A DNA stretch of 64,000 nt from Thiocapsa sp. (GCF_011390875.1 NZ_JAABRP010000007.1:1-64000); one strand, 5' to 3'; counted from the first letter of the stretch, positions 1-10,421 are shown. The notes: generated by a model from the letters alone, not told the origin. Program-made: numbers and translations.

Positions 1-240
1 GAAGTCGACGACCTGGTTGACGAAATCCTGGATGCCCGCGCCGCTGCCCTTGGACTGATAGTCGACCCGCACGCCCTTGTTCGCGGCGCTGAAGTCCTTG
101 AACCATTTGGCGTAGATGGGCGCGGGAAAGCTCGCGCCCGAGCCCATGAGCTTGACGTCCGCGAACGCAGCGGGCGAGAAGGCGACCGCCGAGAGGCCGC
201 CTGCGATAGCGACTGTTTTCAAGAGCGATGAGATGCGCAT
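1..240 (-). CDS. pstS: Phosphate ABC transporter substrate-binding protein PstS (N-terminal part, runs off window)
   Basis: Minus-strand translation MRISSLLKTVAIAGGLSAVAFSPAAFADVKLMGSGASFPAPIYAKWFKDFSAANKGVRVDYQSKGSGAGIQDFVNQVVDF; typical PstS N-terminus. Confidence 0.93.
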   Translation of the reverse strand, partial: MRISSLLKTVAIAGGLSAVAFSPAAFADVKLMGSGASFPAPIYAKWFKDFSAANKGVRVDYQSKGSGAGIQDFVNQVVDF

Positions 241-322
241 GAGTCAAGAGCCTCCGGGACGGATCGTGTGGGATGTAATGGAGCAGCCGAGCGCGATTGT
301 CCCGAAAGTGTCTGCCAAATCC

Positions 323-351
323 GTGACGCCGACGTGATGATTGCGTGACGG
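323..351 (-). promoter_or_regulatory. Pho-box-like array upstream of pstS (three 7-mers at 11-bp period)
   Basis: Minus strand CCGTCAC-GCAA-TCATCAC-GTCG-GCGTCAC, resembling PhoB box CTGTCAY-N4-CTGTCAY repeats. Confidence 0.65.
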
Positions 352-385
352 TTTTGCGGCAATTCGAATTGCCCTGCGGGTTCGA

Positions 386-1546
386 TCAGGCCGTTTCGTT
401 TCGGGAGAGCAGCCGGATCCAGCTCGGCCGCCCGACGTTCGCCCGATACAGAAAGCCGGCGACCACGGCGGTGAAGGGTGCGACCGTGATGAGCCCGAAG
501 CTCCCGACCAGGATGTTGAGGGTCTCGGCAGCAACGAAAGGCGCGTTGAGAATGTTCTCGGCCGGGAGGCCCTTGGCCATGAAGAGAAGGAACATGCAGA
601 TATGACTGCTCGAATAGGCGAGCAGCAGCGTGGTCGTCATGGTGCCGATGACCGCACGACCGACGCGGAGCCCCGAGGCGATATGCTCCAGGACGCCGAT
701 GTCCGGCTTACTCAGCTTGATCTCGTCCATGCTTGCGGCGATGTCCATCGCCAGATCCATGACCGCGCCCGAGGAGGCGATGAAGACACTGGCGATGAAG
801 ATGTCGGTCAGTCGCAGCTCGTAATAGCCCGAGTAGAGGAGCGCCTCTGCGAAGGGTCGGATGGCGCCGTGCAGATTGAAGGCTTGTGCGAACCAGACGG
901 CGAGTCCGCAGGTCAGCAAGACGCCGAGCATGGATCCCGAGAAGGTCGCAATACCGCGTCTGGACAGTCCGCCGACCGAGAAGGTGACGACGCCGGTCAG
1001 GACGGCGACCACCGCGAGACCGGCCGGGATCGGCGGATAGCCGAGGAGCAGAAGCGGGAAATAGAGCTTCCAGAGCACCAGTGCGGCAAAGACGAAGGAG
1101 AGTGCGGCCTTCAGTCCGGTGACCCCGGCAACCCCGATCAGCAGGGCCACGAAGCAGCCGATGAGCAGCAATTGCATCTGTAGTCGATAGTAACCGCGGG
1201 CCATGCCGTGGGCCGGCTGCCCGTCGAGGAGGTCGTACTCGACCAGGATGACCGAGCCCGTTTCGTAGAATTCGTCGAGCTCCAGCTTGCCGGTGAGCAT
1301 GTTGGTGACGGCGATCTCCTCGCCCTTGGCCGGGCCGTCGAGCAATCGGACGGACAAGACCTGGGCCTCGGTCTTGATGATGAGGTTGGTGCGGACGCGA
1401 CTGTTGTCGACGTCGACGATCAACCCGCGCGCATGCAGTCCGCGCTCGGCCGGCGGGCCGGGCGGTGCTAAATCGAGGTTGAGCAGGAGGATGCAGACGA
1501 CGGCGATGACCGCGGCAAAAAGCCATTCGCGACCTATTCTCGACAC
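386..1546 (-). CDS. YibE/F family membrane protein
   Basis: 386 aa multi-TM ORF with N-terminal periplasmic segment and YibE/F-like membrane core. Confidence 0.8.
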   Translation of the reverse strand: MSRIGREWLFAAVIAVVCILLLNLDLAPPGPPAERGLHARGLIVDVDNSRVRTNLIIKTEAQVLSVRLLDGPAKGEEIAVTNMLTGKLELDEFYETGSVILVEYDLLDGQPAHGMARGYYRLQMQLLLIGCFVALLIGVAGVTGLKAALSFVFAALVLWKLYFPLLLLGYPPIPAGLAVVAVLTGVVTFSVGGLSRRGIATFSGSMLGVLLTCGLAVWFAQAFNLHGAIRPFAEALLYSGYYELRLTDIFIASVFIASSGAVMDLAMDIAASMDEIKLSKPDIGVLEHIASGLRVGRAVIGTMTTTLLLAYSSSHICMFLLFMAKGLPAENILNAPFVAAETLNILVGSFGLITVAPFTAVVAGFLYRANVGRPSWIRLLSRNETA

Positions 1547-1642
1547 GGAGCGATACCTCGGATCTGGACATTCGGAAAAGGAAAAAGGCGCCGCGAAGGC
1601 GGCGCCGAGAGCAGGCGGGTTCGATCTGACCCGTCGTCGCGA

Positions 1643-3211
1643 TTACGGACAGGCCTTCGTGACCGGTAGCTCGGGCAAGCGCATGATCTTGGCGAGGCGC
1701 TTGGCGATATCCGTGTTGTCGTAGAAGCCCGCCAACCGAGCGGAAGCCCATCCTTGTGCATACAGGGGCACAGGAACGCCGGTGTGGGAGTAAGAGGTCC
1801 AGCCAATGCTGGCGCGCTCGTTGAGCAGATGGGTGATGGTGACGATGACCGGCTCGTAGCCGCCGTAGAGGAGCTTGTTCTCGTCCGTGCTGTTGTCGTT
1901 GGCGTCGCACATGGACTCGTCGTAGGCGTCTTCGAGCTTCTCCTTCTGGTAGACGTTGAGGTCTGCCCAATCCATGCCGAAGACATCATTGATGAGTCCG
2001 AGCATGACCGTATCCCGCTCGAGATTGTCGGGAGCCTTCCAGGCGTCGCCTGCACAGAGTGTCTCGCTGTTGGCGGCCTTATGCTCGGCCCATTGGTTCG
2101 CTTGAAAGTGCTCGTAGCTGTTCTTCTGACCGAGCAAACGATCGTAGTAGGCCGTATAGGCGGTTGTCGCATGGCCGATGGTCATGCCGCCGGTCTCGTG
2201 ATCGCCCGTGACGACGATGAGTGTTTCGTTCGGATGCCGGCTGGCGAACTCGATGGCGACCCCGACCGCGGCGTCGAAATCCAAGATGTCGCCGATATTG
2301 GCGACCGCGTCGTTCGCATGCCCGGCCCAGTCGATCTTGCCGCCTTCGACCATCAGGAAGAAGCCTTTGCGAGCCGAGCCCCGTTCCTTGTCCCAGCGCT
2401 TCTTCGGGCGATCTTCGAGATTGGCGATCGCGACCTCGACCATCTCCTTCAGCGAGAGATTGCCCTCCGGGCGGTCGATGGCGTAGGGCATGGCCGAGCT
2501 GCCATCGAGTGTGGGGTTGATCGCGACCACCTTCTCCATCGGTTGGGTCTTGAGAGACAAGATGGACGTGCGGTCGTTGAGAACCGTATAGCCGTTGGCG
2601 CTCAGCAGATCCCAAATGTTGTTGTCGGTATCGCCCGAGCGCGCTTGTCCCTCCGGTGCGACCAAACCGCCGCCGCCGAAGAACTCGTACCCGCTCTCGG
2701 TCAGCTGAGTCGCGATGTTGTTCATCAAGCCGCGATTTGTCACGCTGGCGTAATAGGTGGCCGGTGTTGCGTGATTCAGAGAGACGCTGCTGATCACCCC
2801 GACCTTCCTGCCGCTTTCGTGGGCGAGCTCGGCGATGCTCTTGTAACAGACCGATTGCGTCTCGGGGTCCATGTTGATCACGCCGCTCTTGGTCTTGAGC
2901 CCACTCGCGAAGGCCGTAGCCGAGGATGCCGAGTCCGTCATCAAGGCGTAGGCATCATAGGTCGTCTGCATGCCCGCAACGGGCATTTTGGTCATGTTGA
3001 GCCGGTTCTCGGGGCGCATGAGGTCTTCCGCGACCGTCGCTTTCCCGCCGTTGATGGTCGTCAAATAGGCCTCGGTGGCTTGGATTTGGGTGTTCGACAT
3101 GCCGTCGCCGAGGAAGAAGAACACATATTTCGGCAGCGCTGCGCTTGCCGATGTCGCTGCTGCAAGCAACGCCGTGGCGGACAGACTGAGGATCAATTGT
3201 CGGTGTTTCAC
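1643..3211 (-). CDS. Alkaline phosphatase (PhoA superfamily), secreted
   Basis: Signal peptide, FFLGDGMSNTQIQ, TDSASSATAFASG nucleophile region, VTGDHETGGMTIG metal ligands. Confidence 0.93.
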   Translation of the reverse strand: MKHRQLILSLSATALLAAATSASAALPKYVFFFLGDGMSNTQIQATEAYLTTINGGKATVAEDLMRPENRLNMTKMPVAGMQTTYDAYALMTDSASSATAFASGLKTKSGVINMDPETQSVCYKSIAELAHESGRKVGVISSVSLNHATPATYYASVTNRGLMNNIATQLTESGYEFFGGGGLVAPEGQARSGDTDNNIWDLLSANGYTVLNDRTSILSLKTQPMEKVVAINPTLDGSSAMPYAIDRPEGNLSLKEMVEVAIANLEDRPKKRWDKERGSARKGFFLMVEGGKIDWAGHANDAVANIGDILDFDAAVGVAIEFASRHPNETLIVVTGDHETGGMTIGHATTAYTAYYDRLLGQKNSYEHFQANQWAEHKAANSETLCAGDAWKAPDNLERDTVMLGLINDVFGMDWADLNVYQKEKLEDAYDESMCDANDNSTDENKLLYGGYEPVIVTITHLLNERASIGWTSYSHTGVPVPLYAQGWASARLAGFYDNTDIAKRLAKIMRLPELPVTKACP

Positions 3212-3351
3212 TTGCCTTCTCTCTACATCTCGTCATAGTTGGCCCTGGATGGACGGGGCCGGCGGACCGTTCGAGGGGCGACCGAGGTGTCGGGCGCTTC
3301 CCGATCGGCACGGCGCAATCTACAGAAAGACCCTTGCTTTCTTGTGACAAT

Positions 3352-6300
3352 ATGGCGAAGTTTCCACGACGTCTGCTGCTGCTTCTCCTAGTCCTGTCGG
3401 CGCCTTTGCACGCGCAGATCGATACCGTTCCGGACGGCGCCGGGGCACTCGGCTCCGAAACAGGTGCCGCACCGAACGTCCCCTCGGCCTTGCAGCCTTG
3501 GATCCCTTGGGTGCTGGAAGGCGGTCGCGAGGGGCAGGATCAACGTGCCTGTCCGATCGATCCGGCAGACGGCACACGACTCTGCGCCTGGCCCGGGCGT
3601 CTGGCGTTGGAGCTGAGCGGGGCGGGCGGAACATTTGCTCAGGCCTGGCAGGTCCTTGCAGAGTCCGCGGTGCCGCTGCCGGGCGACGCGGATGCCTGGC
3701 CGCTCGAGGTCGAGGCGGACGGGGTCGCACTGCCGGTGGTCCAGCGTGACGGCCGGCCGACGGTGACGCTTGCGGCCGGGGTCCACCGGGTGACCGGGCG
3801 CTTCGTCTGGGACCGTCCGCCGGACGCTCTTCTCATCCCGCCCATGATCGGGTTGGTCGCCTTAGTGCGCGATGGCCAAGCGGTGCCGACGCCGCGACTC
3901 GATCGGACCAACCGTCTTTGGCTTGGCGACCCCGCCGGGTCCGAGATCGAGCGCTCGGGGGATCGGCTCAGCCTCGAGGTCTACCGACGCATTCAAGACA
4001 GTCTGCCTCTCGAGGTCCTGACCCGGCTTCGAGTGGAAGTGTCCGGAGGCGCGCGCGAGGTGCGGCTTGGTCCCGTGCTCTTGTCCGGCGGGATCCCCTT
4101 GCGGATCGACAGCCCTTTGCCGGCGCGGCTCGAAGAGGACGGGATGCTGCGGGTGCAGGTGCGCCCCGGACGCTGGGCGCTGGATGTCGTGGCGCATCAC
4201 CAGGGCGACGTGTCCGAGCTGTCGCGTCGCGAGACCGCCGCGCCCTGGCCGGAGCGCGAGATCTGGGCCTTTGCCGCTGAGCCGGTGTTGCGGCGGGTCG
4301 AGCCGTCCGGCCTCGATGCGGTGGATCCGCGCCAGACCGGGATCCCCGAGGAGTGGTCGCGTCTGCCGGTCTATCGGGCCGAGCCCGGCGCCGTCCTGCG
4401 TCTGACCGAGCAGGCACGGGGCGATCCGGATCCCGGGCCGGACCGTCTACGCCTGGATCGCGAGCTTTGGCTCGACTTCGACGGCAAGGGCTACAGCGTG
4501 CAGGATCGCATCCGAGGCCAGCTTTCGCGCGGGTGGCGTCTGGACGCCGGTCCGGCACTCGCGCTGGGTGCGGTGACCGTCGACGGCCGTCCGGTGCTCA
4601 TCACGCGTCTGAACGACGCCGCGTCGCCGGGGGTCGAGGTCAGACGGGGCAGCCTGGATGTGGTCGCCGATGCACGGCTCGAGTCCGCACCCGGACGGGT
4701 TCCGGCCTCCGGCTGGGCGACCGAATTCGAGAACGTCGACGCGCGTCTCTATCTGCCGCCGGGTTGGGATCTCCTGACGGTCCAAGGCGTCGACAACCTG
4801 CCGAGCACCTGGGTCGGCCGCTGGAGCCTGTTGGATCTCTTTCTGGTGCTGATCACGACGCTCGGTATCGGCCGGATTTGGGGCTGGGGTTGGGCGTTGC
4901 TTGCCCTGGTCACGCTGGGTCTGACCTGGCAGGCGCCCGGTGCGCCGCGTCTGATCTGGCTGAATCTGCTCGCCGCCGCGGCCCTGCTGCGGTTGATCCC
5001 GGACGCGCCCATGCGCACCGGTTTGCGACGTCTGCGGAGCCTGGCGACAGTCTATTTTCGACTGGCCTTGTTCGGGCTCTTGGTGATCGGACTGCCGTTC
5101 CTGGTGACCGAGGTCCGCGACGGGCTCTTCCCTCATCTGGAGCGCCCCTGGATGGCGTTAGGGGAGGCGGGATCAGGCACTCAGACCGCGGCTCCCGCAC
5201 CCGCATTCGAGCTGCGCAGCACCACGGACATGGAGGCAACGTCGAAACGCGAGCGTCTCTCCGATGCCTTGTCCGAACCCGCTGCTCCGATCCCCGAGCC
5301 CATCGATCTCATGGATCCCGATGCGCGCCTCCAGACCGGAGCCGGTATCCCGGACTGGCGGTGGAACAGCGTCGATCTGCGTTGGAGCGGATCCGTCGGC
5401 GAGGATGAATCGGCACGACTTTGGTTGCTGACACCGACCTTTACTCTGGCGCTTTCGCTCCTCGGCTCCGTTCTCTTGGTGCTGCTCGGTCTGCGGTTGG
5501 CCGGGCTCCTCGGCAGTCGCGGGACCCGGGGTGCGGGTCTCGCCCTGCTGGTCGCCTTGGGGCTGGGGACGGCGGTCGGTACCGAGCCGGCCTCTGCCGA
5601 GGACCTCCCGAGCCCCGAGCTGCTTCAGGAGCTTCGCAGCCGTCTGCTCGCCCCGCCGGACTGTTTGCCGCACTGTGTCGATCTGTCCCTGATGGTCCTC
5701 GCGGCGGATCCGGATCGGCTGGTGCTCGATCTGACCCTGGATGCCGCGGTCGCGGTCGCGGCACCCGTTCCGGGCGGGGCAGGGGGCTGGCTGCCGACCG
5801 AGATCCGCGTGGACGGCGAGCCCTCGGACGGACTGCGCCAAGACGCGGCCGGTCGGCTCCTGCTCCTGCTCCCTGCCGGCCGACATGAGGTCAGGCTCGT
5901 CGGCCCGCTGGCGAGCCGCGATCAGGTCGAGATCCCGCTCCCGATGCCGCCTCGGCTGATCCGGGCCACCGTCGAGGGCTGGAACCTCGAAGGGCTGGAT
6001 GCGGACAGGCGTGCCGGTGCCCAGATTCGCTTGGTCCGCGTCTCCGAGACCGGCGCCCCGCAGGAGGTGTCGCTCGCTCAGGGTGCTTTACCGCCACTGC
6101 TGCGCGTCGAGCGGACCCTGCGGATGGGGATCGACTGGCGTGTGGAGACCCGTGTGCAGCGTTTGTCGCCGAGCGCGTTTCCGGTCTTGATTCCGGTGCC
6201 GCTGCTTCCGGGCGAGTCGGTGCAAACACCCGGGGTCCAGGTCGAGGGCGCAGCGGTTCTCGCGGACCTGCCCGCGGGGCGATCGGAGGTGACCTGGGCT

Positions 6301-7494
6301 TCGCGCCTGGAGCCGACCCGCGAGTTGAGCCTGGTCGCTCCCTTGGATCCGCGCCTGAGCGAAGACTGGCGTCTCGACGTGGGACCGCTCTGGCATCTGG
6401 AGTACGCTGGCATCGCTCCGATCCATCGGCTGGGTCCGGACGATCGCCGGCTGCCCAACTGGCGACCCCTCCCGGGCGAGGCATTGGTCCTGACCCTCAC
6501 CCGACCGCCGGGCGTCCCGGGACCGACCTTGACCATCGATCGCGTCGACGCGCGCGTTGAGCCCGGCCAGCGCGGAACCCTTTCGACCCTGACCCTGGCG
6601 ATCCGCAGCAGCCAAGGCGGCAGCCATGTCGTTCGGCTGCCGGACGCCGCCGAGCCGATCGCCTTCAGCCTGGACGGCCGCAGCCTTCCGCTGCCCGACA
6701 CGGCGCCGGAGGTCGAGCTTCCGCTCACACCCGGCTCCACTCGGGTCGAGCTGACCTGGCGCGAGGCGCAGCCGCTGACCTTCGGCTACCGCCCGAGCGT
6801 GCCGGATCTACGCAGCCCGGCAGTCAGCCTGAATCTCGCGCTGAGCCTGCCGGATGATCGCTGGGTGCTCTGGACTTGGGGGCCGCGGATCGGACCTGCC
6901 GTGCTCTTCTGGGGGATCCTCCTGGTGTTGGTCGGGCTGGCCGCGGGGCTGGGTCGCAGCCGCTTGACACCCTTGCGCGTCCACGATTGGCTCCTGCTCG
7001 GCATCGGCCTCATCCTGGCTCAGGTCTGGGTGGTGTTGCTGGTCATCGGATGGCTCTTCGCGCTCGGTCTTCGGCATCGCCTGGACCCGCTTGCCCGTCC
7101 GGCCTGGCGTTTCAACCTGATTCAGGTCGGGCTCGTGGTCCTGACGCTCGTCGCCCTGGCGGGCCTCCTCGGCGCCGTTCAACAGGGTCTGCTCGGCACG
7201 CCCGAGATGCAGATCATGGGGAACGGCTCGACCGCGACCATGCTGAACTGGTATCAAGACCGCGGTGGACCGATGTTGCCGGAGGTGTGGGTGCTCTCCG
7301 TCCCCATGTGGGTCTACCGTGCACTCATGCTCGCTTGGGCACTCTGGCTTGCGATGCGGCTGCTGGACTGGTTGCGCTGGGGCTGGGAGGGACTTTCCAA
7401 GCCTCTGATCTGGCGCGAGCTACCCGCTGCCGAGCGGAAGCGGTCAAAGGCGAAACGCACGCCAGATGCGGAGGAGATGCGGCTGGATCTTTGA
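3352..7494 (+). CDS. Very large membrane-anchored hypothetical protein with signal peptide and internal duplication
   Basis: ~1380 aa ORF, MAKFPRRLLLLLLVLSAPLHAQ signal, several TM clusters; repeated beta-rich module. Confidence 0.85.
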   Translation: MAKFPRRLLLLLLVLSAPLHAQIDTVPDGAGALGSETGAAPNVPSALQPWIPWVLEGGREGQDQRACPIDPADGTRLCAWPGRLALELSGAGGTFAQAWQVLAESAVPLPGDADAWPLEVEADGVALPVVQRDGRPTVTLAAGVHRVTGRFVWDRPPDALLIPPMIGLVALVRDGQAVPTPRLDRTNRLWLGDPAGSEIERSGDRLSLEVYRRIQDSLPLEVLTRLRVEVSGGAREVRLGPVLLSGGIPLRIDSPLPARLEEDGMLRVQVRPGRWALDVVAHHQGDVSELSRRETAAPWPEREIWAFAAEPVLRRVEPSGLDAVDPRQTGIPEEWSRLPVYRAEPGAVLRLTEQARGDPDPGPDRLRLDRELWLDFDGKGYSVQDRIRGQLSRGWRLDAGPALALGAVTVDGRPVLITRLNDAASPGVEVRRGSLDVVADARLESAPGRVPASGWATEFENVDARLYLPPGWDLLTVQGVDNLPSTWVGRWSLLDLFLVLITTLGIGRIWGWGWALLALVTLGLTWQAPGAPRLIWLNLLAAAALLRLIPDAPMRTGLRRLRSLATVYFRLALFGLLVIGLPFLVTEVRDGLFPHLERPWMALGEAGSGTQTAAPAPAFELRSTTDMEATSKRERLSDALSEPAAPIPEPIDLMDPDARLQTGAGIPDWRWNSVDLRWSGSVGEDESARLWLLTPTFTLALSLLGSVLLVLLGLRLAGLLGSRGTRGAGLALLVALGLGTAVGTEPASAEDLPSPELLQELRSRLLAPPDCLPHCVDLSLMVLAADPDRLVLDLTLDAAVAVAAPVPGGAGGWLPTEIRVDGEPSDGLRQDAAGRLLLLLPAGRHEVRLVGPLASRDQVEIPLPMPPRLIRATVEGWNLEGLDADRRAGAQIRLVRVSETGAPQEVSLAQGALPPLLRVERTLRMGIDWRVETRVQRLSPSAFPVLIPVPLLPGESVQTPGVQVEGAAVLADLPAGRSEVTWASRLEPTRELSLVAPLDPRLSEDWRLDVGPLWHLEYAGIAPIHRLGPDDRRLPNWRPLPGEALVLTLTRPPGVPGPTLTIDRVDARVEPGQRGTLSTLTLAIRSSQGGSHVVRLPDAAEPIAFSLDGRSLPLPDTAPEVELPLTPGSTRVELTWREAQPLTFGYRPSVPDLRSPAVSLNLALSLPDDRWVLWTWGPRIGPAVLFWGILLVLVGLAAGLGRSRLTPLRVHDWLLLGIGLILAQVWVVLLVIGWLFALGLRHRLDPLARPAWRFNLIQVGLVVLTLVALAGLLGAVQQGLLGTPEMQIMGNGSTATMLNWYQDRGGPMLPEVWVLSVPMWVYRALMLAWALWLAMRLLDWLRWGWEGLSKPLIWRELPAAERKRSKAKRTPDAEEMRLDL

Positions 7495-7497
7495 GCC

Positions 7498-7581
7498 TAA
7501 ACCGCGTCCAGAGTGAAACGCGTCGTTTTCATGTTGTGTCGGGCTCAAGGATAATTCCGGCCTTGGCGGTGACGCGGTTTA
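7498..7581. repeat. TAAACCGCGTC...GACGCGGTTTA terminal-inverted element, copy 1
   Basis: 11-bp perfect terminal inverted repeats, 3 bp after the stop codon at 7494. Confidence 0.85.
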
Positions 7582-7608
7582 GAATTTAATATTTTTTATT
7601 AGGTTAAA

Positions 7609-7644
7609 CTGCGCAAGCTCCGACAGTTGTCGGAGCTTGCGCAG
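7609..7644. repeat. 36-bp near-perfect palindrome between convergent genes
   Basis: CTGCGCAAGCTCCGACA-GT-TGTCGGAGCTTGCGCAG; 17-bp perfect arms. Confidence 0.95.
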
Positions 7645-7731
7645 CCAAGCCAACAAACAACGCATGCGGTACCAGGCGCGGTTTAATTAAAGAACAGTTG
7701 AACCGCAAAGTTTGCGTTTCCGCATGCCAAT

Positions 7732-9525
7732 TCAGGTCGACCCGGGCTCGTCAACCATCGTGGCGTCGACCGCCCGCCAAACGAGGCGTTCGTGCCCGAT
7801 GCCGACGATGGCGAAGGCATGCAGATCCGTCAAGGCATAGCGTTCTCGCAATGCGGCACCATAGCGTCGGGCTTGCACCTCGGCCTCGTCGAGCTTGGCG
7901 GCGACCGCGGGCAGGGCGGCGAGCGTCTCGCGCGAGTGAGTGCGGACCTGCTCGCCGCTGAGCCCCAACGCTTTGAGTCCGAGGTATTTGAGCTCCAGCA
8001 GCAGATCCAGCGCCCGGACGCGGCGCATGTCGGGGCGCACGATCAGGGCGAGATCCACATATCCGCGCTCGGTCTCCAGCTCCGAAACCATCATGTACAG
8101 CCGGTCGTTGAACAGGAGCGTGAGGAAGGCGGTCTTCAGCAGCAGCTCGTTGCTCCAGCGGTAGTCGCGGTTGGAGAGGATCTTGAAATAGCGTTGTTCG
8201 ATGAAGTCGCAGATCGGTGCAAGGTCGGCCTGCAGATAGACCGTTTCGGATCGCCGCTGGATGGTTTCGCGGTCGTCGTAGGTAGGGAGCCACAGCTCCT
8301 GGAGACGCTCGACATAGAGCGCGCGCGCGACCAGATTGGGGATCGCCAGGCGCAGTTTCCCCAGCACGCCCTCGCCGGCCAGGGTCATGATGCCGAAATA
8401 ATAGAGCAGCGAGGCCATGAAGGGCTGATCCTTCACCGCATGGAGCATGTCGGCCACGCCGAAGCGCCGCGCCAGTTGCGGGATGGTCACGCCCTCGGCG
8501 TTGCTCAGGGCCTCGATCAATAGGGCCTCGCCATGCGGCAGTCGCGCGATATAGACGAGCTTCGCGCGGTCCATCGCCAGATTCTCGTCGAGCATCCGGC
8601 GCGGATAGCGTCCGCGTTTGTCGAGATGTTCGAGGAAGTAGAGGCTCAGAGTCGGATTGTAGATCCGAGCCTCGGCATCTTCGCTGAAGCGATAACCGTT
8701 GTAGAAGGTGCGCATGGTATCCAGCGCCTCGGCGTGCGACCAGTCGGCGCCGTCGCTTGCCAGAAGGGTCAGGACGGATGCGATCTCCGGCTCGGTGAAG
8801 CCGCACAGGTCGTTGAGCTCGGGCTCCAGATAGATATTCTTGGCGACGTTGTAGCCGCTGGTCATGTCGCTCAGGACGACCGGCGAGACGCCCGTGATGA
8901 AGACTCGATCGAGCCCTTGGCCACCGGCACCGGCCTTGACCGCCTTGAAGACGGTCTTCAACAGACCTTCGCCGTAGAGCAGCGCTTCGTATTGCTCGCG
9001 CCTCGCCATCAAGACCTCGTTGGCGAAGTTGTCGTATTCGTCGATCAGCAGATAGAGCTTGTGCGGGGTCTGCGAGACCACTGTCAAGGCCGACTCGAAG
9101 GTTGAGATGGCGTTATCGGCGTGCAAGACGATGGGCGTCGTCAGCTGGTCTGCATAGTCTTGCTGGAATCGGAGGATACGGTCGTTGATGTGTTGGTGCA
9201 GTGCCGCCTCGATGTCCCGAACCTCGCCCTGCGCCTTGACCAGTGAGAAATCCCACCGCATCACGAAATAGCGGCTGTGAGACGGCGTGGGGTCGCGACC
9301 GATGGCGAGCGATCCGAACAAGGCGTCGAACTGCTCGGCCCGGCCGAGATCGTAGTAGCATTCCAGCATCGACAGCAGCAGGCTTTTGCCGAAGCGTCGC
9401 GGGCGGATGAAGAGCAGTTGATCGCCCGAGGCTTCCAGCAACGGGATGCGGTCGGTGCGGTCCTGGTAGAAATAGCCTTCTCGGATCAGCTTGCCGAAGT
9501 CGCTCAATCCATAAGGGAATCTCAT
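7732..9525 (-). CDS. AAA-ATPase-like protein with C-terminal PD-(D/E)XK nuclease-type domain (DUF1703-like)
   Basis: MRFPYGLSDFGKLIREGYFYQDRTDRIPLLEASGDQLLFIRPRRFGKSLLLSMLECYYD; C-terminal LDLLLELKYLG. Confidence 0.88.
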   Translation of the reverse strand: MRFPYGLSDFGKLIREGYFYQDRTDRIPLLEASGDQLLFIRPRRFGKSLLLSMLECYYDLGRAEQFDALFGSLAIGRDPTPSHSRYFVMRWDFSLVKAQGEVRDIEAALHQHINDRILRFQQDYADQLTTPIVLHADNAISTFESALTVVSQTPHKLYLLIDEYDNFANEVLMARREQYEALLYGEGLLKTVFKAVKAGAGGQGLDRVFITGVSPVVLSDMTSGYNVAKNIYLEPELNDLCGFTEPEIASVLTLLASDGADWSHAEALDTMRTFYNGYRFSEDAEARIYNPTLSLYFLEHLDKRGRYPRRMLDENLAMDRAKLVYIARLPHGEALLIEALSNAEGVTIPQLARRFGVADMLHAVKDQPFMASLLYYFGIMTLAGEGVLGKLRLAIPNLVARALYVERLQELWLPTYDDRETIQRRSETVYLQADLAPICDFIEQRYFKILSNRDYRWSNELLLKTAFLTLLFNDRLYMMVSELETERGYVDLALIVRPDMRRVRALDLLLELKYLGLKALGLSGEQVRTHSRETLAALPAVAAKLDEAEVQARRYGAALRERYALTDLHAFAIVGIGHERLVWRAVDATMVDEPGST

Positions 9526-9650
9526 GGCGCACCTGCTCCGGGTGGGTGGATCGTGCGTCGAACATAGCACGCTTCGATGCGGTGTTGGAGGCGCTCGGGG
9601 CACCTGTCCGAAAGAGCGACTCGGGTGATCGGCGTGTCGTTTCAATCGCA

Positions 9651-10421
9651 ATGAGGATGATCGTGAGTCGTTTGGTCGTGTTCAGCTTCTTCCGCTATTC
9701 GGGGTTGCGTGTCCCCGATGCCTTCCTGCGGATGGGCTTTCAGCGCTTTCTGATGGATCGCCGTCTGCTGGCCGGCCGGATCCGCCTGATGGGCTGCGGC
9801 GGCGGCGATGGATTTTCCGTGGTGCCGGATCTCGGTGCTTACTGCCTGATGCGGGTCTTCGCGGATCCCGGCGACGAGGCGCGTCTGCGGCGGTCCCGCT
9901 TCTACCGAGCCGTCGCCGACGCGAGCTCCGAGCAGCTTCACTTTACGCTGAACCCGGTGTCGGGGCGAGGAACCTGGGGCGGCGAGGCGCTCTTCGAGTA
10001 TCGAGGCGGACAGCAGCCGGACCGGCCGCTCGTCGTCCTTACCCGTGCGCGGGTCGCCCCGACACGGGCGCGCGCCTTCTGGAACAGCGTCCCGGAGATC
10101 CGCCGCCAGCTCCGCGAGACGCCGGGTTGCCCCTACCACGTCGGATTCGGAGAGCACCCGCTCTTGACGCTCGCGACCTTCAGCGTCTGGGAAGATCTCT
10201 CCCGGATGCAGGCGTTCGCGTATCGGACCACCCCGCATCATCGGGCCGGCCGCGCGTCCAGCCAGGAGGATTGGCTCAGCGAGTCGATGTTCGTTCGCTT
10301 CGCGATCGAGCGGATCGAGGGCGATCTCGAGCGTTATCCTCGCCTCGCTGCGCTCATGGAATCGCTAGAGCGAAGCGCGAAACCCATCTTTTCGGCGGCG
10401 CCACCCCGATTGGGCGTCTGA
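9651..10421 (+). CDS. crtA: Spheroidene monooxygenase-like protein (CrtA family)
   Basis: FFRYSG...AFLRMGFQRFLMDRR...FWNSVPEIRRQL...GFGEHPLLTLATFSVWEDLSRMQAFAYRTTPH pattern of CrtA. Confidence 0.8.
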   Translation: MRMIVSRLVVFSFFRYSGLRVPDAFLRMGFQRFLMDRRLLAGRIRLMGCGGGDGFSVVPDLGAYCLMRVFADPGDEARLRRSRFYRAVADASSEQLHFTLNPVSGRGTWGGEALFEYRGGQQPDRPLVVLTRARVAPTRARAFWNSVPEIRRQLRETPGCPYHVGFGEHPLLTLATFSVWEDLSRMQAFAYRTTPHHRAGRASSQEDWLSESMFVRFAIERIEGDLERYPRLAALMESLERSAKPIFSAAPPRLGV

